A DNA stretch of 35,491 nt from Sulfurospirillum oryzae. Lineage in GTDB: Bacteria > Campylobacterota > Campylobacteria > Campylobacterales > Sulfurospirillaceae. The translations under genes and the position numbers were made by a program. Positions 17,398 through 24,345 of the stretch are shown here, piece by piece. Each line of letters starts with the position of its first letter. The first letter of the stretch is position 1. The DNA lies in assembly GCF_025770725.1 (NCBI RefSeq), contig NZ_JANZKZ010000007.1, forward strand, positions 1-35,491. The letters are read 5' to 3'. A model generated the notes under the pieces. That model was not told where the DNA came from. It ran no database searches and worked only from the letters and a program-made list of their open reading frames with translations.

Positions 17398-19352
17398 TGA
17401 CTCTTTTTAAACAAATGGCAGTAATGCTCAGTCTTTTCTTAGGTGTAATTCTTGCCTGTGTTATGGTGTTAAACTTCAAAACTGCCACAGCGTTTGTTCA
17501 AGACCAGCTCTATACCAATGCTAAAAATACAGCGCATTCCCTTGGATTATCTCTTTCAAAAATTGTAGACCCTAACGATGTGGCGAGTATGGAGACGATG
17601 ATTAATGCTATCTTTGACAGTGGGTATTATGAGAGGATTGCTTTAATCGGCGTTGAGGGAAATCCTATCTATGTGAAAGAAACCGATGTTCTTGTGAGCG
17701 ATGTACCTCAGTGGTTCATTAACACGGTGACCATTCAAAATGCTTATGCGACGAGTGACATTATGATGGGGTGGAATCGTTTTGGTACGCTTGAAGTCAG
17801 CGGGCATACGGGAAACGCTTACAGACAGTTGTATAAAACATTGATTGATCTTGTTGAGACATTTGTTGTTATTGGTGTCGTTGTTTTAGGGTTGCTTTAC
17901 CTTTTGCTTACCCTTAGTCTTCAATCCATTAAACAGATTCGCGATCAGGCACGAGGTATTATTGAAAATCGTTTTATTATCGAGCCGAAAATGCCTTTTA
18001 CAACGGAGTTTCGTTCTGCAACAGTCGCTATGAATGCGATGGTTTCAAAAGTCAAAGATATTTTTGAGCGGGAAAATGAAACGCTCATGCAGTATCAAGA
18101 CTTGCTTTACAAAGATGCAGAGACAAAGCTTTATAACCGCCGTTATTTAGTCACCAAACTTCCTGAATACCTCCAAGGCGATACCACCTTGTCACAAGGT
18201 TTACATGTAATGCTAAGTGTCGATGAGTTGGATCGTTTTAAAAAAGAGTACGGCTATGAAAATTACATGAAGCTGATTAAAAAAGTTGCAGAAGGATTAT
18301 CAGGTTGTGCAGGGTTGTGCGAAAACACACTCTTTGCAAGACTTAATGAGAGCGACTTTTTCCTTTTAATGCCATTTCAAGATGATGTTGCACTCAAAAA
18401 ACACCTTGATACTATGCTTTTAGAACTACAACGTAGTATTGATGCGCAAGCCTTAGTCTATTTAGTCATTGGCGTAGGTATAGGGGTGTATAATGAACAT
18501 GACACGATTAAATCACTTCTTTCAAAAGCAGATTTAACAGTATCTCAAGCTAAACAAAATGGTAATTTTACATGCACGATGGCATTACAACAGCCTCACT
18601 CGTTAATTTTAAGTCGTGAAGAGTGGCGCAAAGAATTGGTGGATGGACTGAGCGAGTCACGTTTTGTATTTGCAACGCAAAATGTTATTCATGCCCAGGA
18701 CACTTCTTCGAGTATTGTTCATGAAGAGGTTTTTATTCGCCTCAAAGGAAGCGATGGCTTTACACACTCCGCTGGCTTTTTCCTCCCTATGGCAACTGTT
18801 TTAGGTTTGGCGGATGAAATTGATCGTTATATGATTCAAAAGATGCTTCAACGATTTATTGCGCAAGAGATGAACACGCCATTAGCACTCAACCTGAGTG
18901 CTGAATTTGTAGGACATTATGCCAATATTCAATGGCTTAAAGAGCAATTGGAAAAACTCTCTCCAACCCAACGTGCAATGCTATGGTTTGAGGTGAGCAA
19001 CACTATTGCCCTTCATAATCTTGAAGCAATTGTCTCTTTGAGCGCTCTTCTTAAAATGTTAGGATGCCGTTTTGGTATTGATAGCTTTGCCATTCCATCC
19101 GAAGGTGCTTATTATCTTCAAGCAATCAGACCTGATTATGTTAAATGTTCGGTTGTGTATCTTAAAGACATTATGCTTGATGCCAGCACAGGAAAAAGCC
19201 AAGAAAGCCTCAATAACATTGTGCGAAGCCTTGGCATTTCGATTATTGCAACAAACATTGAAGATGAGCAAGATCTTGCAACTTTAAAATATTTAGGCAT
19301 TGCTTATAGGCAAGGAAGATTGATAGCGCCTATTGAGTTATTAGCAGAGTAG
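17397..19352 (+). CDS. lapD: LapD-like c-di-GMP receptor, degenerate GGDEF-EAL
   Basis: Inner-membrane receptor of 651 aa that, by homology, binds c-di-GMP inside the cell and sequesters LapG in the periplasm. Order: TM1 (about 8-27), periplasmic LapD/MoxY-type domain containing IFDSGYY (72-78) and a GW...GxLEV segment with Trp126, the counterpart of the LapG-contacting Trp of Pseudomonas LapD, TM2 (about 152-173), HAMP-like linker, GGDEF domain and EAL domain. The GGDEF signature reads NESDF (317-321), and the EAL signature reads EVF (444-446). The DDFG segment of EAL enzymes is replaced by IDSF and the KID segment by KCS, so neither synthesis nor hydrolysis of c-di-GMP is expected. RBS AAGGA at 17386-17390. 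It is the last gene of the locus, before a strong terminator. Confidence 0.92.
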   Translation: MTLFKQMAVMLSLFLGVILACVMVLNFKTATAFVQDQLYTNAKNTAHSLGLSLSKIVDPNDVASMETMINAIFDSGYYERIALIGVEGNPIYVKETDVLVSDVPQWFINTVTIQNAYATSDIMMGWNRFGTLEVSGHTGNAYRQLYKTLIDLVETFVVIGVVVLGLLYLLLTLSLQSIKQIRDQARGIIENRFIIEPKMPFTTEFRSATVAMNAMVSKVKDIFERENETLMQYQDLLYKDAETKLYNRRYLVTKLPEYLQGDTTLSQGLHVMLSVDELDRFKKEYGYENYMKLIKKVAEGLSGCAGLCENTLFARLNESDFFLLMPFQDDVALKKHLDTMLLELQRSIDAQALVYLVIGVGIGVYNEHDTIKSLLSKADLTVSQAKQNGNFTCTMALQQPHSLILSREEWRKELVDGLSESRFVFATQNVIHAQDTSSSIVHEEVFIRLKGSDGFTHSAGFFLPMATVLGLADEIDRYMIQKMLQRFIAQEMNTPLALNLSAEFVGHYANIQWLKEQLEKLSPTQRAMLWFEVSNTIALHNLEAIVSLSALLKMLGCRFGIDSFAIPSEGAYYLQAIRPDYVKCSVVYLKDIMLDASTGKSQESLNNIVRSLGISIIATNIEDEQDLATLKYLGIAYRQGRLIAPIELLAE

Positions 19353-19358
19353 TAGTGA

Positions 19359-19411
19359 CTTATCGCACACGAAGTGTTAATTCATTTCGTGTGCGATAAG
19401 CGTTTATTTTT
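19359..19411 (+). terminator. Strong Rho-independent terminator after lapD
   Basis: A perfect 15-bp stem (19359-19373 with 19386-19400), a 12-base loop and the tail CGTTTATTTTT. It begins 6 bases after the lapD stop and sits 3 bases from the stop of the convergent - strand gene. It can probably stop transcription from both sides, though the - strand side lacks a U-run. Confidence 0.9.
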
Positions 19412-20342
19412 CGAGTTTGATAATGCGAAATGCCACAGCATTTTGGAAGATGAGTGGATAGTCGTATTTACACGACACTATGCCTTCACATGGTGCAATG
19501 ATGGTCTGTAAAAGTGAGCCATCCAGTGCGTTATATATGCGAGCAAGCGGTTGCCCATGCACCACGTGTTCACCAATGGGTGCAAGCGCGTCAAAAAGCC
19601 CTGCTGCGTTGCTTTTGACCACTTCCATATCCTCTGATGTGATAACATTACCCACCGCACCTTCAAAGGCTGCATAATCAATCATCCCTTTTTTAGACAA
19701 AAAGCGAATCAACGCATCGAAAACTTTGGTTGATTCAATTTTGCGAAGCGTGCCTTTTTTGCCTGAAATAATGGAAAAAGACTTTGCATTCCAGATTTGC
19801 CAGTTATAGTTTAATGAGACGGTATCGCTAGGTGTTGGCTCTTTGTAGTGAATGAAATCCAGCCCAAATGCTTGCGCTTCGTTGACATCCTCATAGCCCG
19901 TTTTGAGTACCTTAACGTAAGGAATACACTCAGCACGATCTTTTCTCGCTTCTAGGACTACGGCATACTCAAAGTGATTGATTTTTTCAAAAAGCTTCGC
20001 AGCAATGCGTTGGGTTGACTCTCCCTTGTCGTAGCCTGGAAACATGGCGTCGATGTCGGTGTTATCCATCGGCCAAAAGGATTTTCCCATATTAAACGAG
20101 TAGGGATTGACTGCAGGGACGACTAAAATCTCTCCTTTTATAAAAGCAGGATTTTCCAGTTCTTGTTGGCGCAAGAAGCGAACAAGTCTTGATGCGACCC
20201 AAAGCTGATCAATAGCGGTTCCTGTTAAAGGGCCTACGATCACACAGCTTGGTTTGCTATTGGGCGTTCCAAAGCGAAACCCTTTGATACGAAGTGGCTC
20301 ACGACTGAGTGAGGTGATTTCGCATAAAATCTCTTCTCTCAT
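19404..20342 (-). CDS. AstE/aspartoacylase-like protein lacking zinc and catalytic residues (pseudoenzyme)
   Basis: A 312-aa paralogue of the preceding gene with the same layout: a carboxypeptidase-like domain followed by a C-terminal beta-rich domain. Every key position is changed. The HxxE zinc motif (His42, Glu45 in the paralogue) reads TGTAI here, the third zinc His becomes Glu131 in VLEARKDR, the Asn-Arg substrate pair becomes Asp-Ala (DIDAMFPG) and the catalytic Glu region reads SIISGKKG. The frame is open and the FPG and C-terminal motifs are kept, so this looks like a maintained non-catalytic partner, not a decayed gene. It overlaps the upstream gene by 4 bases (ATGA) and is the last gene of the five-gene operon. 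A regulatory or substrate-binding role with the active paralogue is an inference. Confidence 0.8.
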   Translation of the reverse strand: MREEILCEITSLSREPLRIKGFRFGTPNSKPSCVIVGPLTGTAIDQLWVASRLVRFLRQQELENPAFIKGEILVVPAVNPYSFNMGKSFWPMDNTDIDAMFPGYDKGESTQRIAAKLFEKINHFEYAVVLEARKDRAECIPYVKVLKTGYEDVNEAQAFGLDFIHYKEPTPSDTVSLNYNWQIWNAKSFSIISGKKGTLRKIESTKVFDALIRFLSKKGMIDYAAFEGAVGNVITSEDMEVVKSNAAGLFDALAPIGEHVVHGQPLARIYNALDGSLLQTIIAPCEGIVSCKYDYPLIFQNAVAFRIIKLEK

Positions 20343-21286
20343 TCATTCACCTCGCATGGATTTTCTAAGATGCGTGCAAGAAGTGAGCCTTCATACACAA
20401 CGGGGTATTCGCGGATGGTAAACAAAAGCCCATCACAAGGGCTTAGTAAACTCTCTTTAATAACACCCTCGAGTGGATCGATGATCTCGCCTAGTTTTTC
20501 ACCTTTTTTGACCATCACATTATGTTCAAGAGTTGGTATAAAAATACCGGCATCCGAGGCATTGATAAAATGTACCGATGAATTTTGTGTCGAAACAGAG
20601 GTTTTACAGGGATGCATTGGCTCATCAATAATGCCAGCGTATGCCATAAAGTTTAAAATACCCTTAGCAAGATTTTCACCATACTCTTTGGTAATGCGCA
20701 TACCAACCCCCATTTCAACAACAAGGGTTTTCGTACCGATTGAGTTTAGTGCGTGTGAGAATGTAGACTCCAAAACGGTGACAGCATCGTGTACCCAGAT
20801 AAAATCAATTCCCAACTTTTCAGCCAAAGGTACAAGATCATGCGCGTTTGATCGGCTGATGCGAATTTGAGGAAGCTCTTTTAGAAAAATATTGCTCGCA
20901 TGAATGTCGATGGCAAAGTCGCTTCCTTTGACCGTTTCCACAATAGCATTGGCAACTTGTGCCGGTAGAAAGTCTGCGGTGTGACCGGGAAATGAACGGT
21001 TTAGATCGACATCGTAAAAAGGAAAATTGCGGCTGATACTGTCGATACCCATAGGGTTCATCGAAGGGTAAATATCGACAATACCTTTAATCTTTTTGGG
21101 GTTTTCTCGAAGCCATTTAATGAGCAAATAGCAGACATACTGCCCCTCGAGCTCATCGCCATGCGTGCCTGTAACGATGGAAATCCGTTTGGTTGATTTG
21201 GTGATGTCCGGTGGATTGAAACGGTTTCGTTTGAGTTTCAACGTCTCTTCCACAGGGAGCTTGACACTAAAAACCTCTTCAATCAT
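20339..21286 (-). CDS. AstE/aspartoacylase-family zinc hydrolase, catalytically intact
   Basis: A 315-aa member of the succinylglutamate desuccinylase/aspartoacylase family (M14-like zinc fold). The zinc ligands His42 and Glu45 in TGTHGDELEG and His129 in AIDIHAS are present, as are the Asn96-Arg97 substrate pair (DLNRSFPG) and the general base Glu191 (VVEMG). The C-terminal third is a beta-rich domain typical of AstE-like proteins. Start and stop both overlap neighbours by 4 bases (ATGA), which indicates translational coupling. AstE itself belongs to arginine catabolism, but no other ast genes are present. The context with ATP-grasp, alpha-E and transglutaminase genes points instead to hydrolysis of an amide or acyl-amino-acid bond in a peptide-like product; the substrate is unknown. 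Confidence 0.88.
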   Translation of the reverse strand: MIEEVFSVKLPVEETLKLKRNRFNPPDITKSTKRISIVTGTHGDELEGQYVCYLLIKWLRENPKKIKGIVDIYPSMNPMGIDSISRNFPFYDVDLNRSFPGHTADFLPAQVANAIVETVKGSDFAIDIHASNIFLKELPQIRISRSNAHDLVPLAEKLGIDFIWVHDAVTVLESTFSHALNSIGTKTLVVEMGVGMRITKEYGENLAKGILNFMAYAGIIDEPMHPCKTSVSTQNSSVHFINASDAGIFIPTLEHNVMVKKGEKLGEIIDPLEGVIKESLLSPCDGLLFTIREYPVVYEGSLLARILENPCEVNE

Positions 21287-22068
21287 TGCTCATCCCTTGC
21301 CACAGTAACGTTTACATGTAAGTTTTGTTGGCTCTTTCCTATAAAGACACCACGGTTGAGACGACAGTCCATAAAGTCGCGTCCATGCGCTATTTTGATG
21401 TAAGGTTGATGTTCTAACATGATCCCATTGGTTGGGTCAAACCCTCTCCAGTATCCATCAATATAAGCTTCTACCCACGCATGGCTTTCACCTTCACCAT
21501 CAATAAATCCAGCAACATAACGCGCAGGGATGTTGTTCAGTCTTAAAAGGGTGATGAGCAAATGACTAAAGTCTTGACAGACGCCTTGGTGGCGCAAAAG
21601 TAGGGCGTCGGCATCACAGGTTGTGGTCGAAACACCTGCTAAATATTCAAAGTTTTGAAAGATGGTTTGGTTAAGCATCTTCGCTAAACTCAGTGGCGAT
21701 TGTGGAAGCATTAAAGTCTCTAAATACTCTTTTGCCATAGTTGAAAAAGGCGTCAGCATCGTTGGATGGAGGTACAAAGAGGCATTCTCGTTATCTTTGT
21801 ATTGGTAGCTTCCATGAAAGACCACACTCCCTGTGAGCATGGCTTCAAAATTGCGGTGAAATTTTTCAATCGTACCAAAAATAAGATCGTTTCCAAAGCC
21901 ATCTTTGGTTAAAGAAAATGGCACATCATTGTTGATGCGAAGCTCCCAATCAAGAAGTGTTTGCACCCCATTGCTGAGTGGAAGCATACGCAAGCAAAAG
22001 GCATGTTTGCGTACGGCTTCTTTAAAGTTAAGCGTAAATGCGTATGAAAAATTAACTTTCATGGACAT
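21283..22068 (-). CDS. Transglutaminase-like cysteine protein with N-terminal beta domain
   Basis: A 261-aa protein with an N-terminal bacterial transglutaminase-associated domain (about 1-110) and a transglutaminase-like core (about 125-220). The catalytic triad is intact: Cys164 in GVCQDFSH, His196 in ESHAWVEAY and Asp211 in GFDPTNG. No signal peptide is seen, so it is probably cytoplasmic. Proteins of this kind (COG1305) are regular partners of the alpha-E and circularly permuted ATP-grasp proteins encoded just upstream and are predicted to cleave or transfer peptide or isopeptide bonds. The start at 22068 overlaps the alpha-E stop by 17 bases; a second ATG lies at 22062. The first is preferred because GGAA lies at a plausible distance upstream. 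Confidence 0.87.
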   Translation of the reverse strand: MSMKVNFSYAFTLNFKEAVRKHAFCLRMLPLSNGVQTLLDWELRINNDVPFSLTKDGFGNDLIFGTIEKFHRNFEAMLTGSVVFHGSYQYKDNENASLYLHPTMLTPFSTMAKEYLETLMLPQSPLSLAKMLNQTIFQNFEYLAGVSTTTCDADALLLRHQGVCQDFSHLLITLLRLNNIPARYVAGFIDGEGESHAWVEAYIDGYWRGFDPTNGIMLEHQPYIKIAHGRDFMDCRLNRGVFIGKSQQNLHVNVTVARDEQ

Positions 22069-22714
22069 AGGCGAGCGTTCCGTAAATTGAATTTATTTTT
22101 TCTAATGTTTTATATTTGTTGCTCGATGAAAGAGCGATATGTTTATGGTTTGGACGAATTTTTTCCGCAATAATGTTGAGCTTTTCCACATCTAAAAGCG
22201 CGGCTTCAATGCTATCGTATATGCGAATATTCAAATCCATTCTCTCTACAACCTTTCCAAATTGAATCAAAGGCGAGTCTTTGGCTTCAACGAGCGAAAG
22301 CTCTAAATTTCCCCAGATAGCATCAAGCTCTTTGAGGGTTGACTCAAGCCAAAAAACTGAAACGGTACGCTCCTCTTTTGCTGTTTGATACGCAAGGTAA
22401 AGGGCATTTATGCGGCTAAACATACGATTTGAGAGGTGTGAACGTGTCAAAATCGCATTTTCTCTCGCACAATTAATAACAGTAATAAGACTTGCGTACT
22501 CGACATCAAAAACACTTTGGCGCAAAAATGCTTGTGAAGAGTCATAGTTTAGCTCAATACCCAATCTAGCATAGAAATTTTTGGCATCATCAAAATCAAC
22601 GTCGAGTATTTTATCAAAAAGTTGGATAACAAGACGAGTCATACTCTCCGCTCTTTGGATGTAGCGACCCATCCAATAAAGTTGTTCCGCACTTTGAGGT
22701 GATATGAGAATCAT
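22052..22714 (-). CDS. Alpha-E domain protein (DUF403, COG2307)
   Basis: A 220-aa, almost entirely alpha-helical protein beginning MILISPQSAEQLYWMGRYIQRAE once the start is corrected; the LYWMGRYxxRAE segment is the family hallmark. The start is placed at ATG 22714, not at the upstream ATG 22735, because AAAGGAG sits just before it and its ATGA overlaps the stop of the ATP-grasp gene by 4 bases. The biochemical role is not known; the family is almost always encoded beside circularly permuted ATP-grasp and transglutaminase-like genes and is thought to act with them. The gene is shorter than the roughly 310-aa members found in many proteobacteria. Confidence 0.88.
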   Translation of the reverse strand: MILISPQSAEQLYWMGRYIQRAESMTRLVIQLFDKILDVDFDDAKNFYARLGIELNYDSSQAFLRQSVFDVEYASLITVINCARENAILTRSHLSNRMFSRINALYLAYQTAKEERTVSVFWLESTLKELDAIWGNLELSLVEAKDSPLIQFGKVVERMDLNIRIYDSIEAALLDVEKLNIIAEKIRPNHKHIALSSSNKYKTLEKINSIYGTLAYVHES

Positions 22715-24084
22715 CGCTTCTCCTTTAAAATCCATGTGTCTTTAAAACCGCCACCTTGTGAGGAGTTGACGATGTAACTGGTTGGATCCATGGCAAAACG
22801 TGTGAGCCCTCCTGGCCAGACGAAGATGTCTTCGCCATACAGTGAGAACATTCTAAGGTCTGCTTTGCGTGGTGAGAAGGCACCTGTTTCATCCAAGCAT
22901 TCGATGTCATAAAACTCGATAATCTCTTGTGCAATGAAACGACGCGGTTCTGCACAAATGGCATCTTTGAGTTTTTCACGTTCACTTTTGGTCAGAAGTG
23001 AGCCAAAGACAACGCCATACCCACCCGCTTCTGCAACGTCTTTAATGACAAGATTTCGCATGTTTTGCAAAATGTGATTGCGATCTTTCTCAAAAAAGGC
23101 CAAGTAGGTCGGTGCATTTTGCAAGATTGGATCTTCTTTGAGGTAATAACGAATCATATCAGGTACAAAATAGTAGATGCCTTTATCGTCCGCGATGCCA
23201 TTTCCGATGCTGTTCATCAAAGCGACATTGCCAGAACGGTATACTTGCGTGATGTTGGGAACGCCGATCAGCGAGTCAGGATTGAACTCAATAGGATCGA
23301 GCGCGTCATCATCGAGTCTTCGATACACAGAACCCACACGTGCTTTTTTACCGCTGTAGGTTTTGAGGTAGAGTTTGTCTTTTTCAACCACCAAGTCATC
23401 ACCTGTTGCCAAGATAGCACCGCTCTCTTTTGCAAGATAGGAGTGCTCGTAAAAGGCGGAGTTATAACGTCCAGGTGTTAAGATAACGTTGATACCGCCC
23501 GTATTGACATGCTCCATCGCTGCAGCTAAACGGCTTGGGTAGTCTTGAACACTTTGAATCGGAAGCTTTTCAAAAAACTCTGGGAACACTTTGCGCGTTA
23601 GCATGCGTAAAGAGAGTGGGTAACTCACACCACTTGGAACGCGAAGGTTGTCTTCCAGCACAACCCAGCCATCTCCGACACTGTTTTTAACAAGGTCGAT
23701 ACCGCTGATGTGTACACGTATGTTCTTAGCCACAGGCGTGTTGGCAAAAGCGGGAAGATAGGCTTTTGAGGAAAAGACAAATTCGCTAGGAATGATGCCG
23801 TCTTTAAGAATCTTTTGCGCTCCATAAATGTCTTCTAAAAAGAGATTGAGTGCGTGGATGCGTTGTTGTATTCCTTTTTCAAGGTAGGAAAACTCCCCAT
23901 GTGAGACAATGCGAGGAATGATGTCAAAAGGAAATTTACGCTCTATGAAAGCGTTGTTTTTAAAAAGGTTGAAGTTGATCGCTTCGGTATTCATGTAGGC
24001 GAGCAACTCTTGGACGCGTTTCTTGTCGATGGTGTTTAAGATGCCTTTAAAAGCATCATAGAGTGGACTTTCTGACTCTATCAT
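22711..24084 (-). CDS. Circularly permuted ATP-grasp ligase (DUF404/DUF407, COG2308)
   Basis: A 457-aa predicted ATP-dependent amide-bond-forming ligase. Family motifs are clear: FPFDIIPRIV near the N-terminus, VLEDNLRVPSGVSYPL, LTPGRYNSAFYEH, YRRLDDDALDP, and GNGIADDKGIYYFVPDMIRYYL. The start is taken as ATG 24084, with AAAGG 8 bases upstream and an N-terminus (YDAFKGIL) that matches the family; an in-frame GTG at 24138 would add 18 residues but has less support. It is the first gene of the operon, and its stop overlaps the alpha-E start. In the work that defined these families (Iyer and colleagues, amidoligases) they are predicted to make peptide-like metabolites or tags; substrate and product are unknown. 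Confidence 0.9.
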   Translation of the reverse strand: MIESESPLYDAFKGILNTIDKKRVQELLAYMNTEAINFNLFKNNAFIERKFPFDIIPRIVSHGEFSYLEKGIQQRIHALNLFLEDIYGAQKILKDGIIPSEFVFSSKAYLPAFANTPVAKNIRVHISGIDLVKNSVGDGWVVLEDNLRVPSGVSYPLSLRMLTRKVFPEFFEKLPIQSVQDYPSRLAAAMEHVNTGGINVILTPGRYNSAFYEHSYLAKESGAILATGDDLVVEKDKLYLKTYSGKKARVGSVYRRLDDDALDPIEFNPDSLIGVPNITQVYRSGNVALMNSIGNGIADDKGIYYFVPDMIRYYLKEDPILQNAPTYLAFFEKDRNHILQNMRNLVIKDVAEAGGYGVVFGSLLTKSEREKLKDAICAEPRRFIAQEIIEFYDIECLDETGAFSPRKADLRMFSLYGEDIFVWPGGLTRFAMDPTSYIVNSSQGGGFKDTWILKEKR

Positions 24085-24141
24085 AACCTGTACCTTTGCC
24101 CTTTTACTCAAATAGAGTTCATGCAGAACTCTTGACACGCT

Positions 24142-24162
24142 TTTAAAGCAAAGCTTTAAAAA
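24142..24162. promoter_or_regulatory. Perfect inverted repeat in the leader of the ATP-grasp operon
   Basis: TTTTAAAGC (24142-24150) and GCTTTAAAA (24154-24162) are separated by 3 bases. The repeat lies about 60 bases upstream of the chosen start codon, in what would be the 5' leader. A smaller hairpin, GCACC-TTT-GGTGC at 24202-24214, lies further upstream. The function is unknown; neither has a U-run on the - strand, so they are not ordinary terminators. Confidence 0.5.
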
Positions 24163-24254
24163 CTACGTTAACACTTGGTTTTCCTCGAAAGATCGCCCGC
24201 GCACCTTTGGTGCTTTTCCTTCTTGCAGAATGAATTTTTAATGTCATAAAAGTA

Positions 24255-24263
24255 GTTTAGCAC
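24255..24263 (-). promoter_or_regulatory. Candidate extended -10 promoter for the ATP-grasp operon
   Basis: On the - strand TGC-TAAACT (24263-24255) forms an extended -10 element, giving a leader of about 160 bases before ATG 24084. No clear -35 is seen. The rest of the 24085-24345 gap holds the two hairpins above, a TTACATGTAA site and no convincing gene. Confidence 0.35.
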
Positions 24264-24321
24264 AAAATTAAGCAGAGAAAGTGCGGAAAAGGAGAGTTTT
24301 TTGCCTATTTTTTAAGCAGTG

Positions 24322-24331
24322 TTACATGTAA
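24322..24331. repeat. TTACATGTAA palindrome (intergenic)
   Basis: Exact copy of the 10-bp palindrome, 15 bases beyond the stop of the permease gene. It lies in the loop of a weak inverted repeat (GAGAGTTTTTT near 24292 and AAAAAAGCTCTC near 24332). Confidence 0.9.
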
Positions 24332-24345
24332 GAAAAAAGCTCTCT

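Noticed and set aside
17397-19352. Reading the GGDEF-EAL protein as an active cyclase or phosphodiesterase
   Set aside because: Both signature motifs and the downstream metal-binding residues are changed, and the periplasmic domain and gene context match LapD.
20370-20870. + strand open frame of 166 codons opposite the AstE-like gene
   Set aside because: It is a shadow of a well-supported gene with intact catalytic motifs; composition is unnatural (Ser/Pro/Lys runs) and there is no RBS.
19404-21286. Arginine succinyltransferase pathway role for the AstE-like genes
   Set aside because: No astABCD genes are nearby, one of the two proteins is catalytically dead, and both are translationally coupled to amidoligase-type genes.
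23065-23481. + strand open frame of 138 codons opposite the ATP-grasp gene
   Set aside because: It is complementary to conserved ATP-grasp motifs and has no independent support.
24085-24138. GTG start adding 18 residues to the ATP-grasp protein
   Set aside because: The extra residues do not resemble the family N-terminus, and ATG 24084 has a better placed RBS.
24202-24214. GCACC-TTT-GGTGC hairpin followed by TTTTCC as a + strand terminator
   Set aside because: There is no + strand gene upstream of it within several kilobases, and the stem is only 5 bp.
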